DNA of 64,000 bases from Streptococcus ruminantium (GTDB lineage Bacteria; Bacillota; Bacilli; Lactobacillales; Streptococcaceae), in assembly GCF_003609975.1 (NCBI RefSeq), contig NZ_AP018400.1, positions 1,624,501 to 1,688,500 on the forward strand, written 5' to 3'. A program made the translations under genes and the position numbers. The notes under the pieces are model-generated. The model ran no database searches. It saw nothing but the letters and a program-made list of their open reading frames with translations, and was not told where the DNA came from. This document shows, in pieces, positions 45,998 through 56,475 of the stretch. How positions within the stretch are numbered: position 1 is the first letter of the stretch; every line of letters starts with the position of its first letter.

Positions 45998-48523
45998 CTA
46001 TTTGCGGCCGTGACAATTTTTAAATTTCTTACCAGACTGGCATGGACAAGGATTGTTTCGCTCCACACCCTCAAAAGATACATTCTCCTGAACAGTCTTA
46101 GACTGAGCCGGCATAATATTCTTAACAGCTGTGGTATGAGCCTCTTGGCTTGCACGTTCACGTTCGATATTGTCGTGAATTTGCGCCTTCATCATCAGAC
46201 GAGTCACTTCAAACTCGATTGCCCCAATCATGTCATTAAACATCATAAAGGCTTCTGATTGGTACTCAACAATTGGGTTGTTTTGAGCATAACCACGAAG
46301 ACTGACTGCATTACGCAATTGATCCAAGGCATCAATATGATCTGTCCACTTGTTATCCACAACACGAAGAATGAGAACTTTTTGAAATTCACGTACACGT
46401 TCTTCATCACGGAGCTTCTTAACTTGTGAATCGTAGACTTTCAAAGCACGTTGATACAATTCTTCGATGATTTCTTTCTGATTGAGTGCTTCAAAGGCCT
46501 CCACACTTAACGTATCATCTTCAACCAAGGTTGCATGAGCAAATTTGATAATTCCTTCAACTGCTTCTGCTTTTGAGCTGAGGAAATGACTCTCTACCTG
46601 ACGTTCGATTGTCCGTTTAATCATAGACTTAATTTCAGGAGCCAAATCACGATCTGCTGTAATAACGTCTTGGCGCTGACGATAGATAATTTCACGCTGT
46701 TCACGCATCACATCATCATATTGAAGGACTTGTTTACGTGAGTCATAGTTATTTCCTTCAACACGCTTCTGAGCTGACTCAACCTGACGTGTCAACATTT
46801 TAGACTTGATAACAGATTCTTCTTCTGTCAAGTTCATTCGTTCCATAAATACCTTGATTCGCTCTGAACCAAAGCGCTTCATCAAGTCATCTTCAAGGGA
46901 TAGGTAGAATTGCGACTCACCTGGATCACCTTGACGGCCCGAACGACCACGAAGCTGATTGTCAATACGACGACTTTCATGGCGCTCTGTACCGATAACA
47001 CATAGACCACCAAGCTCACGTACACCAGGCCCCAGCTTGATGTCTGTACCACGTCCAGCCATGTTGGTCGCAATCGTCACAGCACCACGCTGACCTGCAT
47101 TCATGATAATTTGTGCTTCACGATAGTGGTTTTTTGCGTTCAAGACCTCGTGAGGAACGCCAGCAGCTACCAGTTTGCGTGAAATCAAATCAGAAGTTTC
47201 AACAGCTACTGTACCAACTAGAACAGGTTGCCCCTTTTCATAGCGTCTCTTCACATCTGCGATAACTGCATTAAACTTGTATTCCAAATTTGGATAAAGT
47301 AAATCTTCATGGTCAATACGGGCAATCGGACGGTTGGTTGGAATTGGTACAACACGAATGTTGTAAATTTCACGAAACTCTTCTTCTTCCGTCTTACCGG
47401 TACCAGTCATCCCAGCTAACTTCTTGTACATACGGAAAAGATTTTGGTAGGTGATGGAGGCACTTGTCTTAGACTCATTCTGAACCGGAACTCCCTCTTT
47501 GGCTTCGATTGCTTGGTGGAGTCCATCAGAATAGCGACGACCTTCCATAGTACGACCTGTAAATGGATCGATAATCATTACCTCTTGGTCTTCATTTACC
47601 AAGTAGTCTACATCATAGGTCATGATATAGTTAGCACGAAGGGCGTTATCCAAGAAGTGAGTAATCGCTACATTTTCAATATCATAGAGATTATCAAGCT
47701 TGAAAAACTTTTCTGCCTTGTCGATACCTGAGTCAGACAAACTGATTGTCTTAGAAGGAACATCAATAATGTAATCTTCTGTCGCCAAGGACTTAACTAG
47801 ATTATCTGCCAAGAAATACAGTTGGTTGGTTTCTGATCCCTGTGCTCCCGATACAATCAAAGGGGTACGAGCTTCATCAATCAAGATAGAGTCTACCTCA
47901 TCGACCAAAGCGTAGTTGAGAGGACGTTGCACCATATCCTCGGCGCGAACGACCATATTATCACGGAGATAATCAAAACCAATTTCTGAGTTGGTCGAGT
48001 AAGTAATATCACAGTTGTAGGCTTCACGCTTTTCTAATGGTGACTTGGCAGCCAAGTTAATACCAACGGATAGTCCTAGCCATGAGTACAATTCACCCAT
48101 CTCGGTCGCATCACGAGTAGATAGATATTCGTTAACCGTTACTACATGCACCCCTTGACCAGACAAGGCATTCAAGTACACGGGCATAGTTGCAGTCAAA
48201 GTCTTACCTTCACCTGTACGCATTTCTGGAACATCCCCATTGTGAAGAACAATTCCTCCCATAACCTGAACTTTATATGGGTAGAGTCCTAGCACACGTC
48301 TAGCTCCCTCACGTACTACCGCGTAAGCTTCATACAAGAGATCGTCCAAGGACTCACCATTGTGATAGCGTTCTTTAAATTCTGCTGTCTTAGCTTGTAG
48401 TTGTTCATCAGTCAAGGCTTCCATTTTATCGGCATACGATAAGACCTTGTCTGCCATTTTTTCTAGTTTTCTCAGCTCTCCCTTATCATTTTCAACGAGA
48501 GAACGAAGTACATTTGTTACCAT
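45998..48523 (-). CDS. secA: Preprotein translocase ATPase SecA
   Basis: An 841-residue motor that drives preproteins through SecYEG. Walker A is [15 protein letters not shown] (near residue 100), the DEAD-like box is [15 protein letters not shown], motif VI is [17 protein letters not shown], and the C-terminal zinc site is [15 protein letters not shown] chose ATG 48523 ([12 protein letters not shown]), eight bases after AGGA; three codons upstream another ATG has no ribosome site. No accessory SecA2 features are seen. Confidence 0.96.
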   Translation of the reverse strand: MVTNVLRSLVENDKGELRKLEKMADKVLSYADKMEALTDEQLQAKTAEFKERYHNGESLDDLLYEAYAVVREGARRVLGLYPYKVQVMGGIVLHNGDVPEMRTGEGKTLTATMPVYLNALSGQGVHVVTVNEYLSTRDATEMGELYSWLGLSVGINLAAKSPLEKREAYNCDITYSTNSEIGFDYLRDNMVVRAEDMVQRPLNYALVDEVDSILIDEARTPLIVSGAQGSETNQLYFLADNLVKSLATEDYIIDVPSKTISLSDSGIDKAEKFFKLDNLYDIENVAITHFLDNALRANYIMTYDVDYLVNEDQEVMIIDPFTGRTMEGRRYSDGLHQAIEAKEGVPVQNESKTSASITYQNLFRMYKKLAGMTGTGKTEEEEFREIYNIRVVPIPTNRPIARIDHEDLLYPNLEYKFNAVIADVKRRYEKGQPVLVGTVAVETSDLISRKLVAAGVPHEVLNAKNHYREAQIIMNAGQRGAVTIATNMAGRGTDIKLGPGVRELGGLCVIGTERHESRRIDNQLRGRSGRQGDPGESQFYLSLEDDLMKRFGSERIKVFMERMNLTEEESVIKSKMLTRQVESAQKRVEGNNYDSRKQVLQYDDVMREQREIIYRQRQDVITADRDLAPEIKSMIKRTIERQVESHFLSSKAEAVEGIIKFAHATLVEDDTLSVEAFEALNQKEIIEELYQRALKVYDSQVKKLRDEERVREFQKVLILRVVDNKWTDHIDALDQLRNAVSLRGYAQNNPIVEYQSEAFMMFNDMIGAIEFEVTRLMMKAQIHDNIERERASQEAHTTAVKNIMPAQSKTVQENVSFEGVERNNPCPCQSGKKFKNCHGRK

Positions 48524-48732
48524 ACATTTCATCCTATTTCAGTTTTAGTCAATAATATATTGTAGCAGAAAACGAGGCAATTTTCAAGGTTTGGCATTAG
48601 GATACATGTTATTCTTAGATAAAAGTACGATGAATTAACTAGAATGGGGGGAAAGAAGCGTACTCTACTTTTTACTCTCATCTGATCGACAATATAAACT
48701 TTGAATTCCAATATTCGTTTCCTCGTATAAAA

Positions 48733-48765
48733 CAAAAAAGTCAGGGAACAATTCATCCCTAACTT
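48733..48765 (-). [10 protein letters not shown]. [10 protein letters not shown] of scrK
   Basis: On the minus strand AAGTTAGGGA and TCCCTGACTT pair with one mismatch around an 8-base loop and are followed by TTTTTTG. Confidence 0.6.
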
Positions 48766-48800
48766 CCTTCATTTTATCAACTTCACAGGCTGGCTTAAAA

Positions 48801-49694
48801 TCAGATTCTATTCATCCTTTCAGCAACTTGTTTTGCCAAGGCAAAGTTACCGAGAGTAGCAGAACCATTCTCAGCAACGGCTGGAGTAACAATATATTCC
48901 TTCACATCTGGGATTGGTAGATAGTTATTCATCAAGCCAACAAATTTCGTGCGGACACGATTCAGCATATGTTCTTGCGCCATCACGCCACCACCAAATA
49001 CAATGACTTGAGGGCGATAAAGGAGGGTCGCTTGCACCGCTGCTTGAGCAATGTAATAAGCTTGCACATCCCATACATCTGAATTGAGTTCAATCATTTC
49101 ACCACGGATACCTGTACGTCCCTCAAGGGATGGACCTGCTGCCATCCCTTCCAGACATCCCTTGTGGAATGGACAAACACCATTAAATTCATGTTTAACA
49201 TCATAGGGGTGAAGGGCTACGTAGGTATGACCTGCTTCTGTGTGCCCCATTCCTCCGATAAATTCTCCATTTTGTATAGCGCCTGCACCAATTCCTGTAC
49301 CAATTGTGTAGTAAACTAGACTGTTCACACCTTTACGCACCAAGGCTTCACCGAAGGCAGAAGAATTTACATCCGTCGTAAAGTAAAATGGAATAGTAAA
49401 TTCCTTAGCAATCAAACCAAGTAAGTCAATATTAGACCAGTGTGGTTTTGGTGTCGAAGTGATGTAACCGTAGGTCTGGGAATTTTGATCAATGTCAATC
49501 GGTCCAAATGAACCGATAGCAATACCTGCCAGACGCTCCTCATAGCGTTTAAAAAACTCTACCGTACGCTCAATCGTCTCATAGGGACTTGTCGTTGGAA
49601 ATTGTGTTTTCTCAATAATTTGGAAGTTCTCATCACCTACCGCACAAACAAACTTTGTTCCGCCAGCTTCCAAGCTACCGTATAGTTTCGTCAT
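48801..49694 (-). CDS. scrK: Fructokinase (ROK family)
   Basis: A 297-residue ROK kinase that phosphorylates the fructose released by ScrB. The ATP loop is GSLEAGGTKFVCAVG, the second phosphate loop YYTIGTGIGAGAIQNGEF, and the ROK zinc site HPYDVKHEFNGVCPFHKGCLEGMAAG. It lies downstream of scrA on the same strand with a 186-bp gap. Confidence 0.94.
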   Translation of the reverse strand: MTKLYGSLEAGGTKFVCAVGDENFQIIEKTQFPTTSPYETIERTVEFFKRYEERLAGIAIGSFGPIDIDQNSQTYGYITSTPKPHWSNIDLLGLIAKEFTIPFYFTTDVNSSAFGEALVRKGVNSLVYYTIGTGIGAGAIQNGEFIGGMGHTEAGHTYVALHPYDVKHEFNGVCPFHKGCLEGMAAGPSLEGRTGIRGEMIELNSDVWDVQAYYIAQAAVQATLLYRPQVIVFGGGVMAQEHMLNRVRTKFVGLMNNYLPIPDVKEYIVTPAVAENGSATLGNFALAKQVAERMNRI

Positions 49695-49880
49695 TTGATT
49701 GTCTCCCCAATTTTTTCTTTTTGTTTTATATCATAGAAAGAAACAGCAGAAAAAGGCATGAAGCCCTCTTCTAAATTATTTTCTAGTCTTTCATCTTACC
49801 TTCCGTACTAGATAACAGGTCGTAGTTGGACAAGTCGATCTAAATAGGATGATAAATAAGAAATGAAAGAGAGCCTAAGA

Positions 49881-51776
49881 TTATCTTACAACTTTCAAGA
49901 AGTCTCCACCATAGCTAATGGTACCTTGAGCAAGTGGGGTTACTTCTGCAAAATCGGCTGTATTTGTCACGATAACCATCGTTGTGTCATCCAAACCTGC
50001 TGCCGCAATCTTAGCTGCATCAAATTTAGCGATTGGATCACCTGCTTTTACCTTGCTACCGGCTGCAACCAGTTTTTCAAAACCATCACCATTCATCGAA
50101 ACTGTGTCGATACCAATATGGATTAGGAGTTCCGCACCTGAAGCTGTTTTCAAACCATAAGCATGACCAGTTTCAAAAGCGATCGTCACTTCTGCATCTG
50201 CTGGTGCATAAACAAGACCTTCAGTTGGCTTAACAGCCAAGCCTTTCCCCATAGCACCTGAAGAGAATACTGGATCATTGACAGTTTCAAGCGCAACTAC
50301 ATCGCCTGAAAGTGGAGATAGAAGAGTTTCTTCAGCTACTTCTGCAACAGTTGTTACTGGAGTTTCTGCTACAAGGACACTAGGCTTTTTTACATCTTTT
50401 TCCTCATCTTCATAACCAAAGAAGTATGTCAAGGCAAAACCAAGAGCAAATGACACAGCTACCATGAGGATATACTGAAGCAATTGACCATTTTCAACGT
50501 ATAATGTGGCACCTGGGATAATTGTAACACCAGAACCTGTACCAGCAAGGCCAAGAATTGAAGCAAAGGCACCACCGATAGCACCAGCAATCAATGAAAG
50601 GAAGAATGGCTTACGGAAACGTAAGTTGACACCGAAGATTGCTGGCTCAGTAATACCGAGGAAGGCAGAAAGAGCTGCAGGGAAAGCAAGAGTTTTCAAC
50701 TTAGCATTCTTCGTTTTCACACCAATTGCAACAGTAGCTGCACCTTGTGCTGTCATCGCTGCTGTAATAATAGCATTGAATGGGTTAGCAGCCATACCAG
50801 TCTCCGCTAATGAGCTACTTGTCAATTGGATTTCAAGCATGTTAAAGATATGGTGAACCCCTGAAACCACGATAACTTGGTGAATACCACCGATAAGCAA
50901 GCCACCTAAACCAAATGGTAAAGCTAGGAGAGCTTTTGTACCAGCTAAGATGTAGTTTTCAACAACGTGGAAAACTGGACCAATCACAAAGAGTCCAAGG
51001 ATAGACATTACTAAAAGAGTTACAAATGGTGTTACCAAGAGGTCAAGGACATCTGGAACCACTTTACGGACAACCTTTTCAAACTTTGCACCAACCAAAC
51101 CAATAATGAAAGCAGGCAACACTGAACCTTGCAAACCAACAACTGGGATAAATCCGAAGAATTCCATTGGTTTAATATCTTTACCAGAAACAATATCCCA
51201 AGCATTTGGTAATTGACCAGCAATTAACATCATACCAAGAACAATACCGATTGTTGGATTTCCACCGAATACGCGGAAGGTTGACCATACTACCAAAGCT
51301 GGCAATACAATGAAGGCTGTATCTGTTAAGATTTGAGAATAAGTAGCTATATCGCCTTCCAAAGGCATTCCAAAGGCTGCAAACATACCACGAAGTCCCA
51401 TGAAAAGACCTGTTGCTACGATAGCTGGGATGATTGGAACAAAGACATCACCAAAAGTACGGATCGCACGTTGGAACCAGTTTCCTTGCTTAGCAGCTTC
51501 TGCTTTTTGTTCAGAAGTTGATGAAGTTGGAAGACCTAAGGCTACAACTTCGTCGTAGATTTTGTTTACTGTACCTGTACCAAAGATGATTTGGTATTGA
51601 CCAGAGTTAAAGAAAGCACCTTGTACTTTTTCAATTTCTTCAACTGTATCCTTATCAATTTTACTTTCATCGACGACCATCACACGAAGACGAGTCGCAC
51701 AGTGGGCAACACTACGCACATTTTCACGTCCACCAAGAGCGTCAATGACTTTTTTTGCAATTTCTGTATTATTCAT
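49881..51776 (-). CDS. scrA: Sucrose PTS component IIBCA
   Basis: A 631-residue transporter that imports sucrose as sucrose-6-phosphate. The IIB phospho-Cys is in AHCATRLRVMV (near residue 26), the ten-helix IIC domain occupies about 105-450 (GITEPAIFGVNLRFR is its signature), and the fused IIA domain has its His in LLIHIGIDTVSMNGDGF near the C-terminus. The promoter carries a ScrR-type operator. Divergent from scrB-scrR. Confidence 0.94.
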   Translation of the reverse strand: MNNTEIAKKVIDALGGRENVRSVAHCATRLRVMVVDESKIDKDTVEEIEKVQGAFFNSGQYQIIFGTGTVNKIYDEVVALGLPTSSTSEQKAEAAKQGNWFQRAIRTFGDVFVPIIPAIVATGLFMGLRGMFAAFGMPLEGDIATYSQILTDTAFIVLPALVVWSTFRVFGGNPTIGIVLGMMLIAGQLPNAWDIVSGKDIKPMEFFGFIPVVGLQGSVLPAFIIGLVGAKFEKVVRKVVPDVLDLLVTPFVTLLVMSILGLFVIGPVFHVVENYILAGTKALLALPFGLGGLLIGGIHQVIVVSGVHHIFNMLEIQLTSSSLAETGMAANPFNAIITAAMTAQGAATVAIGVKTKNAKLKTLAFPAALSAFLGITEPAIFGVNLRFRKPFFLSLIAGAIGGAFASILGLAGTGSGVTIIPGATLYVENGQLLQYILMVAVSFALGFALTYFFGYEDEEKDVKKPSVLVAETPVTTVAEVAEETLLSPLSGDVVALETVNDPVFSSGAMGKGLAVKPTEGLVYAPADAEVTIAFETGHAYGLKTASGAELLIHIGIDTVSMNGDGFEKLVAAGSKVKAGDPIAKFDAAKIAAAGLDDTTMVIVTNTADFAEVTPLAQGTISYGGDFLKVVR

Positions 51777-51811
51777 CTTGCAAAATCTCCTTATTAACCT
51801 TTTTGTTTTTT

Positions 51812-51825
51812 GAAAGCGTTTTTAA
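51812..51825. promoter_or_regulatory. ScrR/cre-like site in the scrA leader
   Basis: GAAAGCGTTTTTA, with the central CG of LacI-family operators, lies about 35 bp upstream of the scrA start and downstream of its promoter, a roadblock position. Confidence 0.45.
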
Positions 51826-51840
51826 ACTTTCGATGTTTCA

Positions 51841-51868
51841 ATTATATCACTTTTATAAAATATGTCAA
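51841..51868 (-). promoter_or_regulatory. scrA promoter
   Basis: Consensus TTGACA (51863-51868) and TATAAT (51841-51846) with a 16-bp spacer on the minus strand. Confidence 0.8.
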
Positions 51869-51878
51869 ACGTTTATCA
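51863..51878. promoter_or_regulatory. ScrR operator over the scrA -35
   Basis: TGTCAAACGTTTATCA is a near-palindrome around CG with AAACGTTT at its centre. It covers the scrA -35. LacI-family repressors and CcpA both bind such sites; ScrR is favoured because its gene is adjacent. Confidence 0.6.
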
Positions 51879-51915
51879 TATTTTTTTATAATTTTATTAA
51901 AAATACTGTTAAAAC

Positions 51916-51944
51916 TTGATTTTTCACAAGAAACCGTTTACTAT
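51916..51944 (+). promoter_or_regulatory. scrB promoter with operator
   Basis: TTGATT (51916-51921), 17 bp, TACTAT (51939-51944). GAAACCGTTTACTA (51930-51943), a third CG-centred operator, covers the -10. Confidence 0.6.
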
Positions 51945-51979
51945 ATTATGTGAACTTTTAGAAATAGTTGGAGAAAATG

Positions 51980-53434
51980 ATGGCATTTACAACAGAGGAA
52001 CGCTACAGAGCTTATGCTGACTGGACACCCGAACATATTGAAAAAATAAAAAAAAATACAGATAGCTCCCCTTGGAGAACCCATTTTCATATTGAGCCAC
52101 CACACGGACTTTTAAATGACCCCAACGGCTTCTCCTATTTCAATGGAAAATGGACCCTTTTTTACCAATACTTTCCATTTGGTGCAGCTCACGGTCTCAA
52201 ATCATGGGTTCATACCGAATCAACCGATCTAGTCCACTTTGAAAAAACTGGAACAATTATCTATCCTGATACACCACTTGATAGCCACGGAGCCTACTCT
52301 GGTTCTGCCATGGAATTTGGTGACAAACTCTTTCTTTTTTATACAGGAAACGTTCGTGATGAAAACTGGATCCGCCATCCTTACCAAATCGGTGCTTTGA
52401 TGGATAAAGACGGTAAGATTGAAAAATTAGATAGGATTCTGATTGACCAACCGGAAGATACGACCGATCATTTCCGTGATCCGCAAATCTTCAACTACAA
52501 AGGGCAATATTATGCCATTGTTGGCGGACAAAATTTGAATAAAAAGGGAATTGTTAAGCTATATAAAGCTGAAAATAATAGCTACCTTGACTGGTCTTTC
52601 GTTGGTGATTTGGATTTTGCTAATGATGGGACCGCTTATATGATGGAATGCCCTAACATTGCCTTTGTCGGTGAGCAACCTATCCTCCTCTACTGTCCAC
52701 AAGGTCTGGATAAGTCTGTTTTGGACTACGGAAACATTTATCCAAATATGTACAAGATCGGACAAAGCTTTGACCCGGAGACGGCCACCATTATCGATCC
52801 GAGTGAGTTGTTCAAACTTGATGATGGTTTTGAGTGCTACGCAACACAGCTCTTTAATGCCCCCGATGGGCGAGTCCTATCTATCAGCTGGCTAGCATTG
52901 CCAGATGTCGAATATCCCACAGACGCTTATGATTACCAAGGTTGTTTGTCATTGGTAAAAGAGTTGTCTATCAAGGATGGAAAGCTTTACCAGTACCCTG
53001 TTGAAGCTATCACCAGTCTTCGACAAGAAGCTCTTCCATTTGCTTCGCAGAAGGAAACCAATAATATTTACGAATTGGAGTTGCACTTTGCAGCCAATAG
53101 CCAACATGAAATCGTGTTATTCGCAAATGAGAAAAACAAAGGATTGGTCTTGCAAGTGGATACTGAGAAGGGGAAAATCACCTTAGAGCGTGGCAACTGT
53201 GGTCAACCGTTTGCTCTTGACTTCGGGACGAAACGCTCTTGTGAGGTTGAAGCAGGAGCCATTGCTGCCACTATCTTCATAGACAAATCTGTCTTTGAAA
53301 TCTTTATCAATAAAGGAGAAAAAGTATTTTCTGGTCGTGTCTTTCCAGATGCGGATCAAAATGGTATTGCTATTACTGCTGGCAATCCAACCGGAACCTA
53401 CTACCATTTAGATTATGGTCGCAAAACTAACTGA
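51980..53434 (+). CDS. scrB: Sucrose-6-phosphate hydrolase (GH32)
   Basis: A 484-residue GH32 beta-fructosidase that splits sucrose-6-phosphate into glucose-6-phosphate and fructose. The nucleophile Asp is in GLLNDPNGFSYF, the transition-state Asp in FRDPQIF and the acid Glu in MECPNIAF; the C-terminal beta-sandwich (about 340-484) is intact. The ATG at 51980 is six bases after GGAG and matches MAFTTEERY; an ATG three bases earlier is too close. Its end overlaps scrR by 20 bp. Confidence 0.95.
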   Translation: MAFTTEERYRAYADWTPEHIEKIKKNTDSSPWRTHFHIEPPHGLLNDPNGFSYFNGKWTLFYQYFPFGAAHGLKSWVHTESTDLVHFEKTGTIIYPDTPLDSHGAYSGSAMEFGDKLFLFYTGNVRDENWIRHPYQIGALMDKDGKIEKLDRILIDQPEDTTDHFRDPQIFNYKGQYYAIVGGQNLNKKGIVKLYKAENNSYLDWSFVGDLDFANDGTAYMMECPNIAFVGEQPILLYCPQGLDKSVLDYGNIYPNMYKIGQSFDPETATIIDPSELFKLDDGFECYATQLFNAPDGRVLSISWLALPDVEYPTDAYDYQGCLSLVKELSIKDGKLYQYPVEAITSLRQEALPFASQKETNNIYELELHFAANSQHEIVLFANEKNKGLVLQVDTEKGKITLERGNCGQPFALDFGTKRSCEVEAGAIAATIFIDKSVFEIFINKGEKVFSGRVFPDADQNGIAITAGNPTGTYYHLDYGRKTN

Positions 53435-54380
53435 TGTCGCACAATTAGCCGGTGTTAGCCCGACAACGGTCTCACGTGTTATCAATAAAAAAGGGTATCT
53501 ATCTGAAAAAACCATCCGCAATGTTGAAGAGGCGATGCGAGAATTGGGATATAAACCCAATAACCTAGCTCGCAGCTTACAGGGTAAATCAGCAAAATTA
53601 GTAGGACTTATCTTTCCTACAATTAACAATATTTTTTACTCTGAGTTGATTGGACTTCTGGAAAAAGAATTGTTTGACCGAGGTTACAAAACGATTATCT
53701 GTAATAGCCAGCATGAGTCCGATAAGGAACGCGAATACTTGGAAATGCTAGCCGCTAATCAGGTTGATGGAATTATTTCTGGTAGCCACAATTTAAACAT
53801 TCAGGACTATGATCGCGTTATGGCCCCCATTATTGCCTTTGATCGCAATCTTTCACCATCTATTCCAATCGTTTCTTCTGATAATTTTTCTGGTGGAGTC
53901 TTGGCTGCGCAAACCTTACAAAAAGTCGGTTGTCGCAATCCTCTAATGATCACTGGCAACGATGATTCCAATTCACCAACAGGTCTACGGCAGATCGGCT
54001 TCACTTCCATCCTGAGCAAAGCTAAGGTTTTTCACATATCGAGTGATTTCTCTCCTATCCGAAAAGAGATGGAAATTCGAACTATTATAGAAAAACATAA
54101 ACCCGATGGAATCTTTGTATCTGGAGATGCCACAGCCATGTTGGTTTGGAATGTCGCCCGCTCACTGGAACTATCTATTCCAAAAGACATCAAGCTCATC
54201 GGCTACGATGGAACGAGTTTTATCGAAAGCTACTATCCTCAGCTTACAACCATTAAACAACCGCTAGCTGAAATTGCTCAATTACTGGTTGATCTCTTGA
54301 TAGACAAAATTGAAGGGAAAAAATTAAGCAAAACCGACTACATCCTTCCCATTTCATTATTGGCTGGATCTAGTGTCTAA
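53415..54380 (+). CDS. scrR: Sucrose operon repressor (LacI family)
   Basis: A 321-residue LacI/GalR regulator. The helix-turn-helix KLTDVAQLAGVSPTTVSRVINKKGYLSE is at residues 4-31, with the hinge at about 47-58 and the periplasmic-binding-like sensor domain to the end. It is translated from within the scrB 3' end, so repressor and hydrolase are coupled. Its likely targets are the three CG-centred sites between scrA and scrB. Confidence 0.94.
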   Translation: MVAKLTDVAQLAGVSPTTVSRVINKKGYLSEKTIRNVEEAMRELGYKPNNLARSLQGKSAKLVGLIFPTINNIFYSELIGLLEKELFDRGYKTIICNSQHESDKEREYLEMLAANQVDGIISGSHNLNIQDYDRVMAPIIAFDRNLSPSIPIVSSDNFSGGVLAAQTLQKVGCRNPLMITGNDDSNSPTGLRQIGFTSILSKAKVFHISSDFSPIRKEMEIRTIIEKHKPDGIFVSGDATAMLVWNVARSLELSIPKDIKLIGYDGTSFIESYYPQLTTIKQPLAEIAQLLVDLLIDKIEGKKLSKTDYILPISLLAGSSV

Positions 54381-54382
54381 TG

Positions 54383-54425
54383 AAAACCTGCTACCTGTTT
54401 GTGCTGAGTAGCAGGTTTTTATGCT
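54383..54425 (+). [10 protein letters not shown]. [10 protein letters not shown] after scrR
   Basis: AAAACCTGCTAC and GTAGCAGGTTTTT form a 12-bp stem immediately after the scrR stop. Confidence 0.8.
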
Positions 54426-54527
54426 TAAAATACCATTCCCTCAACTATCTCAAATAACGATTCAAGTTAAGGGGATTTACGGCATTCTAATAAGCAGCTT
54501 ATTAGGATAACTGAGCAGAGTACAAAA

Positions 54528-54621
54528 AAGAAGCCCAGCTATGAAAAGAACCCCTTATAATGGACAGTATAAAAAGTACTATACTGTTCTTATAAGGAGG
54601 TTCTTTTCAGCTAGGCTTCTT
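54528..54621. repeat. Near-perfect 94-bp palindrome overlapping the nusB 3' end
   Basis: Arms run AAGAAGCCCAGCTATGAAAA... and ...TTTTCAGCTAGGCTTCTT, with inner arms CCTTATAATGGACAGTATA and TATACTGTTCTTATAAGG. The right end includes the last codons and stop of nusB. It can act as the nusB operon [13 protein letters not shown] shares its core with the element at 44238-44315. It resembles a MITE or fused transposon ends. Confidence 0.75.
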
Positions 54622-55030
54622 CTTTTATAAATTGACTCAAAACGCCATTGACAAACTTAGCTGAAGCTTCATCTGAAAATTCTTTAGCTAGTTCAATAGC
54701 TTCATTGACCGCTACACGATCCGGTGTTTCCTCAAAATACGAGATTTCAAACAATCCCAATCGCATAATGTTCTTATCAATCAGGGTCAATCGGTCTAGG
54801 GTCCATCCGGCTTTCAGTCGACTGGATAATTCCTTATCCAGTTCCTCGCGATAATCTGCTACACCATTTACAAGATTGAGCAGGAAGAGTGGAATTTCAA
54901 CCCCATCCTGTTCTTCCTCTTTATCATAAAGATAGGAAAATTGAGCTGCTTGAACTGGTTCTTGACCAAATTCTAGCGATACGATTGCCTGCAAAGCACA
55001 CTTACGCAAGGCATGTCTGTTATTCTTCAT
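54611..55030 (-). CDS. nusB: Transcription [15 protein letters not shown] factor NusB
   Basis: A 139-residue all-helical RNA-binding protein that works with NusE on boxA in rRNA operons. The N-terminus [17 protein letters not shown] and the conserved [37 protein letters not shown] and [28 protein letters not shown] are typical. The start overlaps the asp23 gene; two adjacent ATGs (55033, 55030) are possible. Confidence 0.95.
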   Translation of the reverse strand: MKNNRHALRKCALQAIVSLEFGQEPVQAAQFSYLYDKEEEQDGVEIPLFLLNLVNGVADYREELDKELSSRLKAGWTLDRLTLIDKNIMRLGLFEISYFEETPDRVAVNEAIELAKEFSDEASAKFVNGVLSQFIKEEA

Positions 55031-55412
55031 CAAGGAAATCCTCTCCGAACAAATCTTTCAATGCTGGTTTTGGCGTTTTATCAGGAACAATACCGTTAAC
55101 ATGGATATTAACTGCAGTCACTTGGACTTCCGCATAATTATATACCGCTACCTTAACCGCACGCTGAATTTCCATAGATACAGCAGGGACATTTACACCA
55201 TACTCTAGGTAGACATAAATATCTGCAATCACTCTACCTTCTTCGTCAGTCTGAAGGTAGACACCCTTATTCAATGATGTTTTTGACCAACTATCTGCTA
55301 CACGCTTATTTTGAAGCGAGTGTACTCCGTCAACCTTAGCTGCGGCAATACCTGTAATTACTTCAAGTACGCGAGGCGCAATAACAATCTCACCTTGATA
55401 TTCTGTTGTCAT
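55020..55412 (-). CDS. Asp23/Gls24 family protein (YqhY-like)
   Basis: A 130-residue Asp23/Gls24 family protein of the YqhY branch, usually found beside nusB and accB-type genes and linked to fatty-acid or envelope homeostasis. [26 protein letters not shown] is the family core, with [24 protein letters not shown] in the second half. It lies 28 bp after efp. Confidence 0.88.
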   Translation of the reverse strand: MTTEYQGEIVIAPRVLEVITGIAAAKVDGVHSLQNKRVADSWSKTSLNKGVYLQTDEEGRVIADIYVYLEYGVNVPAVSMEIQRAVKVAVYNYAEVQVTAVNIHVNGIVPDKTPKPALKDLFGEDFLDEE

Positions 55413-55439
55413 GAGCTCTCCTTTCTCAAGAGGAAACGT

Positions 55440-55997
55440 TTAAGCGCGTGAAACGTAAGTTCCCTCTGCTGTGTTGATGACGAGTTTTTGTCCTACTTCG
55501 ATAAAGTCTGGCACGTTTACCACAAGACCTGTTTCCATAGTAGCTGGCTTACCTGAACCTGTCACAGTCGCCCCCTTAATGGATGGCTGCGTCTCAACAA
55601 CTGTCAATTCAACGGTTGTCGGTACAGTCACACCAATTACCTCTGTCCCATAGAACTGAATTTTCACATCTGAGTTTTCCAAAATGTAAAGCAATTCTTC
55701 CTTGATAGTTGCCACCGGAATTTCATACTGATCATAGGTTTCAGTGTTCATGAAGTAAGCAGTGTCATCCATTTGATAAAGGTACTGAGCTGGAACAGTT
55801 TCGATGATCGCTTGCTCAAATTTTTCATCTGGACGGTAGGTCGTATCAAACGTAGAACCTGTACGCACATCACGTAATTTCATACGCATGATAGTGTTTC
55901 CTTTGCCCGGCTTATGGTGACTTGCATCTAAGACCTTAATCAACTTACCTTCCGTTTCAAACGTCATTCCCGCTCTAAGTTTACTTGCTTCAATCAT
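55440..55997 (-). CDS. efp: Translation elongation factor P
   Basis: A 185-residue three-domain EF-P that relieves ribosome stalling at polyproline. The tip Lys lies in [14 protein letters not shown], near residue 32. The ATG at 55997 ([13 protein letters not shown]) matches all homologues; the frame extends to 56063 without similarity. It stands downstream of pepQ, as in Bacillus, but a 480-bp gap with a gene remnant intervenes. Confidence 0.95.
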   Translation of the reverse strand: MIEASKLRAGMTFETEGKLIKVLDASHHKPGKGNTIMRMKLRDVRTGSTFDTTYRPDEKFEQAIIETVPAQYLYQMDDTAYFMNTETYDQYEIPVATIKEELLYILENSDVKIQFYGTEVIGVTVPTTVELTVVETQPSIKGATVTGSGKPATMETGLVVNVPDFIEVGQKLVINTAEGTYVSRA

Positions 55998-56106
55998 GTA
56001 ACATTTTACCTCGCAAAAATAATTTATTCGTTTCATTCTACCATAAAACAGCAAGATTCTCAAATCTTTACTAGTCTTATATCATGGAAAAGGATACGTC
56101 TGCCTT

Positions 56107-56393
56107 TCAGAAAGAGTAGGGATTAAAATGGTTTGGATCGGATCGAAATTCTAGCAATTTTTTGATTTTATCACCTTCAAAATCAGCAATCGTTATACTA
56201 TATCCTTTTTCATCGGGTATCAGAAAAATGCTATTGAGAACCACATGTCCCTTTCCCAAGCTACATTGCAGCCTCCATTCTCCTTCCCTTCCTCTTTGAT
56301 TCCAATCATAAAACTCACTTTTTACTTACTTGATTCCTTGATAAACTGATTCACGAGATTCAGTATAATAACTATCATCCGTAAAAATATTAG
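56107..56393 (-). pseudogene. Remnant of an unidentified gene between pepQ and efp
   Basis: On the minus strand about 95 codons read coherently (TDDSYYTESRESVYQGIK, one TAA stop, then VKSEFYDWNQRGREGEWRLQ and IADFEGDKIKKLLEFRSDP) and end at TGA (56107-56109). Further upstream toward 56460 sense fragments continue in other frames. It is a decayed gene, family unknown. Confidence 0.5.
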
Positions 56394-56475
56394 CTAGTTA
56401 TGTTCTAGCTTATTGACATCAAGCCATCATAGACCACTGCATTCATTTTGCTTTGCCCATGAGAGTCTTCCTTCG

